Assembly (NCBI GenBank): GCA_041495845.1 | Contig: JBGQDM010000031.1 | Location: 1 to 31,245, forward strand | Origin: JBGQDM01 sp041495845 | GTDB lineage: Bacteria > Acidobacteriota > Terriglobia > Terriglobales > Acidobacteriaceae | DNA: 31,245 nt | Direction: 5' to 3' | Shown here: positions 22,407 to 31,245 of the stretch, one piece after another | How the letters are laid out: each line of letters begins with the position of its first letter | Numbering within the stretch: the stretch's first letter is position 1 | Notes under the pieces: generated by a model | What the model was told of the DNA's origin: nothing | Databases searched by the model: none | Seen by the model: the letters and a program-made list of their open reading frames with translations, nothing else | Program-made: the position numbers and the translations under genes

Positions 22407-23914
22407 CGGCCCACCACCCGGGCTGCCATCTGCGTGAAGGGCTGCAAGAGGCTGTGCATGGCGGGATCAATCGCTTTGAGCCAGAGGAGTGGTGCGACGC
22501 CCATGACCAGCGCTGCCAAGGCTGTGGGCCAGAGCGCAGCCTTCTCCAGACCGCTCATGTCGGCCACGTGTTCGTTCTTCGCATTCTTGATCTTGCCAAA
22601 GAACACCCTCTGGTACATCCACAGCAGATAGCAGGCACTCCAGATCACACCCGTGGCGCCGAGTACGCCATACAAGGCCCGCGCCTGGAACGCGCCGCTC
22701 AGCACCAGAAATTCGCCCACAAAGCCATTGAGCAGGGGCAAGCCGGCCGAGGCCAGCATGATGAAAAGGAAAAACGTGGCATAGGTGGGCATGGGCGTCG
22801 CCAGGCCGCCGTACTCGCTGATCTCATAGGTATGCCGGCGTTCGTGCAGAATTCCCGCCAGCATGAACAACGCTCCGGTGGAGACGCCGTGCGCCAGGTT
22901 CACGTACATGGCGCCGTTGAGTCCGGCTTGGGTAAAGCTGAAGGTGCCGAGCACGACAAAGCCGAGGTGGCTGACCGAAGAATAGGCGATCAGCTTTTTC
23001 AGGTTGGGCTGGACCATGGCCACCAGCGCGCCATAGATGATGCCAATCAGCGCCAGTGTGATAATCCACGGAGCGTTGGCGCGTGCTTGTTCGGGGAAGA
23101 GTCCGAGATTGAAGCGCATCAGGCCGTACGTGCCCATCTTGAGCAGAACGCCGGCCAGCAGCACCGAACCAGCCGTAGGCGCTTCCACGTGGGCATCTGG
23201 CAGCCAGGTGTGGAGTGGGAAGAGCGGTACCTTGACGGCAAACGCGACAAAAAAGCCGAGGAAGAGCCAGGGTGCGGCCGCCGCAAACCCGGGCACGGTT
23301 CCGGCCTGAATGGCGTGCTGAATGTCAACAAAGTCGAAGCTGCCGGTTTTGGCGTAAAGCCAGATCGTTGCCGCCAGCATGAACACCGACGCCACCATGG
23401 TGAAAAGGAAAAACTTGATTGCCGCATAGACGCGGCGCTCGTGGCCGTAAATGCCGATTAACAGCGCCATCGGAATCAGCGTGGCTTCCCAGAAGGCGTA
23501 GAAGAGGAAGAGGTCAAGCGCCATGAAGACGCCGATCATGGCGGTTTCGAGCACCAGCAGCAAGATGAAAAATTCCTTCACCCGCTCGTGAATCGAGTGC
23601 CAAGAGATGAGCACGCACAGCGGCGTAAGGAACGTGGTCAGCACGATCAGCCACAGGGAGATGCCATCGATCCCGAGGTGGTAGTGAATGTTCGGGTTGG
23701 TGATCCACTGCAGGTTTACTTCAAACTGAAAGCCGGGCTGTCCGGAGCGGAAGTGCACGGGCAGATACAGCGAGGCGACAAACTCGGCAATGGAAATAAG
23801 CAGAGCAAACCAGCGAATGTCACGGTCGCGCCGCGGGAAGATCAGCAGCAAAGCTGCCCCCAGCAGCGGAATGAACGTGACCAGCGTGAGAATGCTGTGG
23901 TTGAGGGGTTCCAT
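22403..23914 (-). CDS. nuoM: NADH-quinone oxidoreductase subunit M
   Basis: This 503-residue antiporter-like complex I subunit contains the conserved Glu in LFYAFWEATLIPMALLIGIY. The pump Lys lies in FAVKVPLFPLHTWLPDAHVE followed by APTAGSVLLAGVLLKMGTYG, and another Lys/His stretch is NLKKLIAYSSVSHLGFVVLG. The ATG at 23914 lies two bases after the nuoL stop. A longer reading frame to 23977 only adds residues that overlap nuoL in another frame, so I reject it. Length and motifs agree with ordinary NuoM. The stop overlaps the nuoN start. Confidence 0.96.
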   Translation of the reverse strand: MEPLNHSILTLVTFIPLLGAALLLIFPRRDRDIRWFALLISIAEFVASLYLPVHFRSGQPGFQFEVNLQWITNPNIHYHLGIDGISLWLIVLTTFLTPLCVLISWHSIHERVKEFFILLLVLETAMIGVFMALDLFLFYAFWEATLIPMALLIGIYGHERRVYAAIKFFLFTMVASVFMLAATIWLYAKTGSFDFVDIQHAIQAGTVPGFAAAAPWLFLGFFVAFAVKVPLFPLHTWLPDAHVEAPTAGSVLLAGVLLKMGTYGLMRFNLGLFPEQARANAPWIITLALIGIIYGALVAMVQPNLKKLIAYSSVSHLGFVVLGTFSFTQAGLNGAMYVNLAHGVSTGALFMLAGILHERRHTYEISEYGGLATPMPTYATFFLFIMLASAGLPLLNGFVGEFLVLSGAFQARALYGVLGATGVIWSACYLLWMYQRVFFGKIKNAKNEHVADMSGLEKAALWPTALAALVMGVAPLLWLKAIDPAMHSLLQPFTQMAARVVGR

Positions 23915-23916
23915 TT

Positions 23917-25889
<1,973 letters not shown>

Positions 25890-25893
<4 letters not shown>

Positions 25894-26192
25894 AGTTTGA
25901 GCAGATTCACCCGGTCAACGTTCAAGGTCTCGCGCGTGCGATAGACCGCAATAATAATCGCCAGTCCCACGGCCGCTTCCGCCGCCGCTACCACCATGAC
26001 GAAGAACACGAACACTTGCCCGCGGAGTTCCTGCCACTCGGCCGCGAAGGCGACGAAAGACAAGTTCACCGCATTCAGCATCAGCTCAATGGACATGAAG
26101 ATGGTGATGATGTTGCGTTTGAGCAGAAAACCAGTCACGCCGCAGCCAAACAGCACCGCGCTCAGTACGAGGTAATAGGAAAGAGGAACCAT
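25890..26192 (-). CDS. nuoK: NADH-quinone oxidoreductase subunit K
   Basis: This 100-residue, three-helix NuoK has the typical two buried Glu residues, in FMSIELMLNAVNLSFVAF (Glu36) and in VVAAAEAAVGLAIIIAVYRT (Glu72). They sit in the central proton path between NuoN and NuoH. The ATG at 26192 shares one base with the nuoJ stop, and its own stop overlaps the nuoL start. A longer frame reaching 26741 runs antisense-like through nuoJ and is not protein-like. Length and motif match the family exactly. Confidence 0.96.
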
Positions 26193-26713
26193 CAGTTCTC
26201 CCTCCCGTTGGCGTTGCGCGTGTGCGGCTTTGAAGCCAGCACCACCGCGCCCATGATCGCGATCAGGATGAGTATCGATGTGATTTCGAAGGGCAGCAGG
26301 AAGTCCTGAAAGAGCAGCATGCCGATGACCTTGGGTGCGCCATGCAGCGTGCCCACGGAAGCACTGGCCGGGGTGTAATGCCGCAGCACGGTCCAGGTGA
26401 TCAGCAACACCAGGGCGAGTACGCTGGGCACGCCGACCACGGTGGCCACCCGGCTGCCATCGGAGCGCTCTTCTTCTCCGGCGTTGAGCAGCATGATGAC
26501 AAACACAAAGAGGACCATGATGGCGCCGGCATAAACGATGATCTGAATGGCGGCGACAAACTCCGCGCCCAACAGCAGATACTCGGCCGCCAGCGCCGCC
26601 ATCACCACAATCAGCGAGAGCGCGCTGCCAATGGGGTGCTTCTGAATCAGCAGATTCAGCGCACCGCCGACGCAGACCGCCGCGAAAATCAAAAATATCG
26701 CCAGATGAAGCAT
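26192..26713 (-). CDS. nuoJ: NADH-quinone oxidoreductase subunit J
   Basis: The 173-residue NuoJ has five hydrophobic helices with the conserved motif LGAEFVAAIQIIVYAGAIMV followed by LFVFVIMLL around residues 48-76, where the pi-bulge helix lies in known structures. It links the quinone-reduction site to the antiporter chain. It starts 8 bases after the nuoH stop. In most bacteria nuoI would lie between H and J, but there is no room for it here. The ATG at 26713 fits the family start. Confidence 0.95.
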   Translation of the reverse strand: MLHLAIFLIFAAVCVGGALNLLIQKHPIGSALSLIVVMAALAAEYLLLGAEFVAAIQIIVYAGAIMVLFVFVIMLLNAGEEERSDGSRVATVVGVPSVLALVLLITWTVLRHYTPASASVGTLHGAPKVIGMLLFQDFLLPFEITSILILIAIMGAVVLASKPHTRNANGREN

Positions 26714-26721
26714 CGTTTGTC

Positions 26722-27759
26722 CTACGCGCGCAAGGCCACAACCAGGGCCGTGACTACGATATTGGCGATGGCCAGTGGCAGGAGAAATTTCCAGCCAAAC
26801 GCCATCAACTGGTCATACCGGAAGCGTGGCAGCGTGCCGCGAATCCAGATATACAAAAACAGGAACAGGAAAACCTTAGCTACAAACCAAAATACCGGCA
26901 GCAAGAGCTGCATGATCGGTGGCCCGAACAGCGGCCCGTTCCAGCCGCCCAGGAAGAGCAGCGTCGCCAGACACGCCACCGTCACCATGTTGGCGTATTC
27001 CGCCATGAAGAACATGGCGAACTTCATGGCGCTGTACTCGGTGTGGTAGCCGGCCACGAGCTCCGTCTCCGCTTCCGGAAGGTCGAACGGAATGCGGTTC
27101 GTTTCCGCGAACGCCGCCATCAAATAAATAAAGAAGGCCACGATCTGGCCGCGAAAAATATTCCAATGGGGAATATAGCCAGGGAAGTGGCCGCCCTGTG
27201 ACTCCACGATTCCGCGCAGACTAAAGGTGCCTGACAGAATCAGCACGCCGACCAGGGACAACCCCAGCGCGATCTCGTAGCTGACCATTTGCGCCGAAGC
27301 GCGCAGCCCGCCGAGCAAGGAATACTTACTGTTGGACGACCATCCCGCCAACGCAATTCCGTAAACGCCCATGGAGGTGAGGCCCAGAATTACCAGCAGC
27401 CCGGTGTTTACGTCGGTGATCTCGAAGCGGATCGAGTGTCCGGCAATGGTGACCGCGTTGCCGAATGGAATCAGGGCGATGGAGGTCAGAGCAAATGCCA
27501 CCGCGATGATGGGCGCCGCCACATAGATCGGCTTGTAGACGTGTGGCGGGGTCAGGTCTTCCTTCAAAATAAATTTGACGCCGTCGGCCAGCGGCTGCAA
27601 CAGCCCGAACGGGCCCACCCGCGTCGGTCCCCAACGGTTCTGGATGCGGCCGACCACCTTTCGCTCCAGCCACACCGTATAGGCCACGGCCGTGAGCAGA
27701 ATGACAATAATCAGCGCTGTCTTGATGAGCGAGATCAGCAGATAGAGCGGCAAACTCAA
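26722..27759 (-). CDS. nuoH: NADH-quinone oxidoreductase subunit H
   Basis: NuoH forms the quinone chamber at the junction of the soluble and membrane arms. The 345-residue protein has GPTRVGPFGLLQPLADGVKF followed by ILKEDLTPP near residue 43, and AETNRIPFDLPEAETELVAG followed by YHTEYSAMKFAMFFMAEYAN near 210-250. Both are hallmark loops. The start is a TTG at 27759 (no ATG fits before the first helix), with AGGA eight bases upstream, which suggests reduced initiation. The gap of 74 bases to nuoG holds nothing recognisable. The gene is followed directly by nuoJ. Confidence 0.95.
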   Translation of the reverse strand: MSLPLYLLISLIKTALIIVILLTAVAYTVWLERKVVGRIQNRWGPTRVGPFGLLQPLADGVKFILKEDLTPPHVYKPIYVAAPIIAVAFALTSIALIPFGNAVTIAGHSIRFEITDVNTGLLVILGLTSMGVYGIALAGWSSNSKYSLLGGLRASAQMVSYEIALGLSLVGVLILSGTFSLRGIVESQGGHFPGYIPHWNIFRGQIVAFFIYLMAAFAETNRIPFDLPEAETELVAGYHTEYSAMKFAMFFMAEYANMVTVACLATLLFLGGWNGPLFGPPIMQLLLPVFWFVAKVFLFLFLYIWIRGTLPRFRYDQLMAFGWKFLLPLAIANIVVTALVVALRA

Positions 27760-27833
27760 GCGATGGTCCTGTCTTCTTTCTTGATTCTTCCAGCCGGCAG
27801 CTCTGCTGCCGTGCCTGGTCGTCCGGCGTGCAG

Positions 27834-30185
27834 CTAATCCGCCGCTACGCCCTCGGCGACAAACTGGCGGTTCTTGTTTTCCATGACCGTGTTCAGGGTC
27901 TTCGAATAACGGCCCACCGTCCCGGAACTGAATAAATCGTCCTGCGCCGGTGTGATGAGCGCGGGATCGTGCAGCGCGCCGCCGCCGTTGGTGCTCAGCA
28001 GCGTGTGCTGCTCGTTGCCCACTGCCAGGCTCAACCGCGAAACGTCGTAACCCGGCACTAGACGCTGAATTTCATCCAGCGTGGCAGCGGTATCAAACGG
28101 GCTGAGCTTGGTTTCCAGGCCGCGCGCCCGCAGCCAGACGGCGTGCTGGTCGGCTTCGCCGGATTGTGCGCCGCGGGATTCGCCCATGTCCGCCTGCGCG
28201 CCCCGGCCAAAAGGCACGAGCCGCTGCACATCGGCGCCCATGTGCTCGGCCAGCCGCACGATCAGCTCGAAGTCGCTCCGTGTTCCCGTGACTTCCCCGG
28301 CTTTGCTCATGGTCTGCAGATCGCCGCAGGTGTTGGTTACAGTGCCCGGTTTCTCATACGCCGCAGCGGCCGGAAACACCACGTCGGCGAGCGCCGCAGT
28401 CTCCGTAAGGAACAAGTCCTGGACCACAACAAAAGTGTTGGCAAAGGCCTGCGGATCCAGTTTCATTCGCCCCACCGGATTTGAGCCCACCACGTAGAGC
28501 GCCCTCAGCTTGCCTGCTTGGGCCGCCTCTACCATTCCGGCAGCCGTCAGGCCGGCGCTCTCTGGCAGCGTGCCCCAGGCTTCGCGATAACGGTTTCCCT
28601 TCGCTACCGGCACATAGCCGGGAAGCAAATCAGGGTTGAGGCCCATGTCAGCCGCGCCGCGTGAATTCGCGTAGTCAGCCAGACAGATCAGGCGGGCGTT
28701 GATACTCAAACCGAATTGCACAAGACTGGCCACCGCCGCGCCCCGGACTTCTGATCCAAAGGCGATGACCAAGCCAGATTCTTTGCGCAACTGCTCGCGT
28801 AGCGTGATCCACTCTTCACGCTTGCCGCCAAGCTGGTTCGCCGCCGCGTCGTCGCCGGCCAGAAACGTGGCAAAGCTACCTTCACTTAGCGCGGCCAGTT
28901 GCTGGAACGCCGTCGCCTGCCGCCGCAGTTTGATCTCCTCAGCATTCACGACATACAGCCGCGAGTGGTGCAGTCGCACGTTGTTGCGAATCTGATACGC
29001 CAGCAGCGGGTGCTGCTCGGTGGGGTTGTTGCCAAGCAACAGGATGGCGGGCGCGCTGAACAGTTCGCGCATGGTGGCCGTAGCTTCCGGCTTTCCCGCC
29101 AGCGCCGCCGCGAAAGCAGGGAAGTCAGCGGTGCGGTGATGATCAATATTGTTCGTGCCCAGCACGGTGCGGGCAAATTTCTGCAGCAGATAGTTCTCTT
29201 CGTTGGTGGTGCGGTTCGAGCCCAGCACCCCCATCGCCGCGCCGCCCTGCTGGTCGCGGACTTCCGCCAGCTTCTTGCCGGCGGTGGCCAGTGCTTCTTC
29301 CCAACTGGCCGGCATCAAGCGCCCGTGTTTGCGCACCAAGGGCTGCGTCAACCTGCCTTCGTGTTGCACAAAGTCAAAGGCATAGCGCCCCTTCACGCAG
29401 AGGAAGTCGCCATTCACGCCGCTCTTGTCGCGATTGTCGCCTCGCACAATTTCCATGCCGGTCTCGGATCGGCGCACGCCCAGCGTGGTCTTGCACCCGT
29501 CGGCGCAGTGGTTGCAGGTGGTGGCCACGTGGTTCATTTCCCACGGGCGCGTCTTGTAGCGATAGGCGCCGCTGGTGAGTGCGCCCACCGGGCAAATGTC
29601 GATACACATGCCGCACTCTTCGCACTCCAGATGGTCGCCCTGATTGGGCGCGATGACAGAACCCACGCCGCGGTTCTGCACCCCCAGCGCGGCCACGTCC
29701 ATGGCCTCATTGCACACCCGCACGCAGCGATAGCAGAGAATGCAGCGCGGCCGGTCGAAGAAGACCACCGGAGACCACTGCTGCTCCTCCTTGTGGTTCT
29801 TTGCTTCCATGTACTTCGATTCCGCCGCGCCGTAGGAGAAGGTCATGTCCTGCAGTTCACATTCGCCGCCGGCGTCGCATACCGGGCAGTCCAAGGGGTG
29901 ATTGCCCAGCAGCAACTCCACCATGGACTTGCGCGCCTGCTTCACCTCGGCGCTTTCCGTAATCACGGCCATGCCTTCGCTGATTACGGTGGTGCAGGCA
30001 GTCTGCAGTTTGGGCATTTTCTCCACTTTGACCAGACACATGCGGCAAGCGCCCTGCAGAGAAAGGTTCGGATAGTAGCAAAATGCCGGGATTTCGATCC
30101 CCGCGGTCTTGCAGGCTTCGATGAGCAACGTGCCCGCAGGGGCCGCCACTTTCTTGCCGTCCACCGTAATGTTTACGTCAGCCAT
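27834..30185 (-). CDS. nuoG: NADH-quinone oxidoreductase subunit G (iron-sulfur, molybdopterin-oxidoreductase-like)
   Basis: NuoG relays electrons through several Fe-S clusters in the soluble arm. The 783-residue protein shows a 2Fe-2S site (Cys in PAFCYYPNLSLQGACRMCLV plus the later TAC) and the His-ligated cluster NHPLDCPVCDAGGECELQDM. Two 4Fe-4S stretches are ILCYRCVRVCNEAM and CEECGMCIDICPVGAL. The additional N7-type motif CNHCADGCKTTLG with a distant LCVKGRY is present only in some lineages. A molybdopterin-oxidoreductase-like domain without an obvious cofactor site follows. The C-terminus (from about residue 690) is irregular and may be partly disordered. I chose the ATG at 30185; a TTG at 30212 is an alternative. 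It is separated from nuoF by an AT-rich spacer with inverted repeats. Confidence 0.93.
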   Translation of the reverse strand: MADVNITVDGKKVAAPAGTLLIEACKTAGIEIPAFCYYPNLSLQGACRMCLVKVEKMPKLQTACTTVISEGMAVITESAEVKQARKSMVELLLGNHPLDCPVCDAGGECELQDMTFSYGAAESKYMEAKNHKEEQQWSPVVFFDRPRCILCYRCVRVCNEAMDVAALGVQNRGVGSVIAPNQGDHLECEECGMCIDICPVGALTSGAYRYKTRPWEMNHVATTCNHCADGCKTTLGVRRSETGMEIVRGDNRDKSGVNGDFLCVKGRYAFDFVQHEGRLTQPLVRKHGRLMPASWEEALATAGKKLAEVRDQQGGAAMGVLGSNRTTNEENYLLQKFARTVLGTNNIDHHRTADFPAFAAALAGKPEATATMRELFSAPAILLLGNNPTEQHPLLAYQIRNNVRLHHSRLYVVNAEEIKLRRQATAFQQLAALSEGSFATFLAGDDAAANQLGGKREEWITLREQLRKESGLVIAFGSEVRGAAVASLVQFGLSINARLICLADYANSRGAADMGLNPDLLPGYVPVAKGNRYREAWGTLPESAGLTAAGMVEAAQAGKLRALYVVGSNPVGRMKLDPQAFANTFVVVQDLFLTETAALADVVFPAAAAYEKPGTVTNTCGDLQTMSKAGEVTGTRSDFELIVRLAEHMGADVQRLVPFGRGAQADMGESRGAQSGEADQHAVWLRARGLETKLSPFDTAATLDEIQRLVPGYDVSRLSLAVGNEQHTLLSTNGGGALHDPALITPAQDDLFSSGTVGRYSKTLNTVMENKNRQFVAEGVAAD

Positions 30186-30193
30186 AGTTTTCT

Positions 30194-30250
30194 TAATTTC
30201 GTAGTCTTGCAATGCAGCATCCAGCCCGGGGAATTTAAATTACGAAATTA
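30194..30250. repeat. AT-rich inverted-repeat element between nuoF and nuoG
   Basis: TAATTTCGTA (30194-30203) and TACGAAATTA (30241-30250) form perfect 10-base inverted arms with a 37-base loop. AATTTAAATT (30232-30241) is a separate palindrome. GTAATTT occurs three times on the minus strand in this spacer. The element sits inside an otherwise tightly packed GC-rich operon. It could fold in the transcript as an attenuator or processing site, or contain a secondary promoter. No function is shown. Confidence 0.4.
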
Positions 30251-30276
30251 CCCGAGTACCAAATTACAAACCTCTT

Positions 30277-31245
30277 CTACGCCAACACGGGCAACTGCCG
30301 CATCGAACCGGCCGGCTCAAACGGACACGGCCGGCCCTCCAGATGGTCTTCAAACTCCTGCCGGAATTTCTGCACAATGGAAATCGTTGGCATCGCTGCC
30401 GCATCGCCCAGCGGGCAGAAGGTCCGCCCCAGCATGTTTTCCGCCAGGTAGCGGATGTTATCAATGTCCTTCTTCACACCCCCGCCGGCATGAAACCGGG
30501 TCAGCGTTTTCTTCAGCCAGTCCGTACCTTCGCGGCAGGGAATGCACCAGCCACAGCTCTCATGCTGATAGAACTTCATGATCTGGAGCGCAAAGCGCAC
30601 CATGCAGGTGGACTCATCCACCACCACGACGCCGCCCGACCCCAGCATCGACCCCGCTTTCGCCAGGCTGTCGAAGTCCATGGCCACGTCAATCTCGTCT
30701 GCGGTGAGGACCGGCGTGGACGATCCGCCCGGCACTACCGCTTTCAGCTTCTTGCCGCCGGGGATTCCGCCTCCGACTTCGTAGATCATTTTCTTCAGCC
30801 TGTAGCCGAGCGGAAGTTCGTAGACTCCGGGCTGGTTCAGATGTCCGCTGAGGCAGAAGAGCCGGGTGCCGCCGTTCCTGGGCGTGCCCAAGCTGGCAAA
30901 CCATTCCCCGCCACCGAGGATGATGTGCGGGACGCTGGCCAGCGTCTCCACATTATTGATGACGGTAGGCGAACCCCACAGCCCCACCACCGCCGGAAAC
31001 GGCGGCCGGATGCGCGGGATGCCACGCTTGCCTTCCAGTGATTCCATCAGCGCCGATTCTTCTCCGACTTCGTACGCTCCGGCGCCGCCATGCCAGTAAA
31101 CGTCAAAGTCACGCCCGCTGCCGAAAATGTTCTTACCCAGAAAGCCGCGCGCGTAGGCGTCCCGGATCGCTTTCTGCATGATGATCGAAAGATAGCGATA
31201 CTCGCCGCGAATGTAGATGTAGCCCGAGCGCGCCCCCACGGCCAG
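30277..31245 (-). CDS. nuoF: NADH-quinone oxidoreductase subunit F, N-terminus cut by window edge
   Basis: The frame is open to the right edge and gives the last 322 residues of NuoF, the NADH-oxidising FMN and 4Fe-4S subunit. Visible are YIYIRGEY and the flavin-side stretch FGSGRDFDVYWHGGAGAYEV followed by GEESALMESLEGKRG. INNVETLASVPHI and the N3 cluster SCGWCIPCREGTDWLKK, with its distal Cys in RTFCPLGDAAAM, are also present. The N-terminal part with the glycine-rich NADH/FMN loop, about 110 residues, lies outside. It is the first nuo gene seen, and nuoE is expected further right. Confidence 0.95.
   Translation of the reverse strand: MAVGARSGYIYIRGEYRYLSIIMQKAIRDAYARGFLGKNIFGSGRDFDVYWHGGAGAYEVGEESALMESLEGKRGIPRIRPPFPAVVGLWGSPTVINNVETLASVPHIILGGGEWFASLGTPRNGGTRLFCLSGHLNQPGVYELPLGYRLKKMIYEVGGGIPGGKKLKAVVPGGSSTPVLTADEIDVAMDFDSLAKAGSMLGSGGVVVVDESTCMVRFALQIMKFYQHESCGWCIPCREGTDWLKKTLTRFHAGGGVKKDIDNIRYLAENMLGRTFCPLGDAAAMPTISIVQKFRQEFEDHLEGRPCPFEPAGSMRQLPVLA

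Noticed and set aside
26193..26741. Extension of the nuoK frame to 26741
   Set aside because: The extra part runs through nuoJ in another frame and is not membrane-like. NuoK is about 100 residues.
28899..30581. A 560-codon open frame on the plus strand opposite nuoG and nuoF
   Set aside because: Its translation is His/Arg/Gln-rich with no domain, and it lies wholly antisense to well-supported Fe-S subunits. High GC content makes such long shadows common.

Overview
This GC-rich window reads as a fragment of an Acidobacteriota chromosome (Koribacter- or Sulfotelmatobacter-like Terriglobia). That is an inference. It rests on an aerobic box benzoyl-CoA cluster beside a nuo operon, a secreted protein of a type I associate with acidobacterial genomes (a YTYIQ..S..KLNGQGEVKSTES pattern followed by a charged coiled coil), and a fused E1 alpha-beta oxoacid dehydrogenase. 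I see no tRNA, rRNA, insertion sequence, phage gene or CRISPR array.

Region 1 (1-7021, minus strand) is a group 4 hydrogenase-like membrane module, hyfB-hyfC-hyfE-hyfF, running off the left edge. It is preceded by an ArsR-type regulator, a 76-residue MerR-like protein and a run of small genes: a 28-residue membrane peptide, two TPR-like proteins and a 71-residue unknown. Two matching AT-rich inverted repeats of form RAATAT-N4-ATATTY lie over the likely promoters of arsR and of the MerR-like gene. This suggests that ArsR controls itself and the whole cluster. The catalytic hydrogenase subunits would lie outside the window, so I cannot tell whether this is a true hydrogenase.

Region 2 (7313-13878) is centred on aerobic benzoyl-CoA degradation. 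BoxR (an HTH domain fused to a shikimate-kinase-like domain), BoxC (ring-cleaving lyase) and BoxB (di-iron benzoyl-CoA epoxidase) are on the plus strand. Divergent from them are a flavodoxin, a hotdog thioesterase and a class III aminotransferase. No boxA reductase is visible, so the divergent flavodoxin is a candidate electron carrier for BoxB. A TGCA-N6-TGCA site precedes boxC, and a related half-site lies in the divergent promoter region.

Region 3 (13889-20923) holds a HAD phosphatase, a transglutaminase-like protein and a secreted LolA-like hypothetical on the minus strand. On the plus strand are the fused E1 dehydrogenase, a FecR-like surface protein with a good promoter, and an ABC transporter pair.

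Region 4 (20937-31245, minus strand) is a tightly packed complex I operon in the order nuoF (cut by the right edge)-G-H-J-K-L-M-N. The usual nuoI between H and J is absent. Genes overlap or abut by a few bases, except for an AT-rich spacer with inverted repeats between nuoF and nuoG. Together the window carries five antiporter-like ion-pumping subunits (HyfB, HyfF, NuoL, NuoM, NuoN) from two complex I relatives, flanking an aromatic-degradation cluster.
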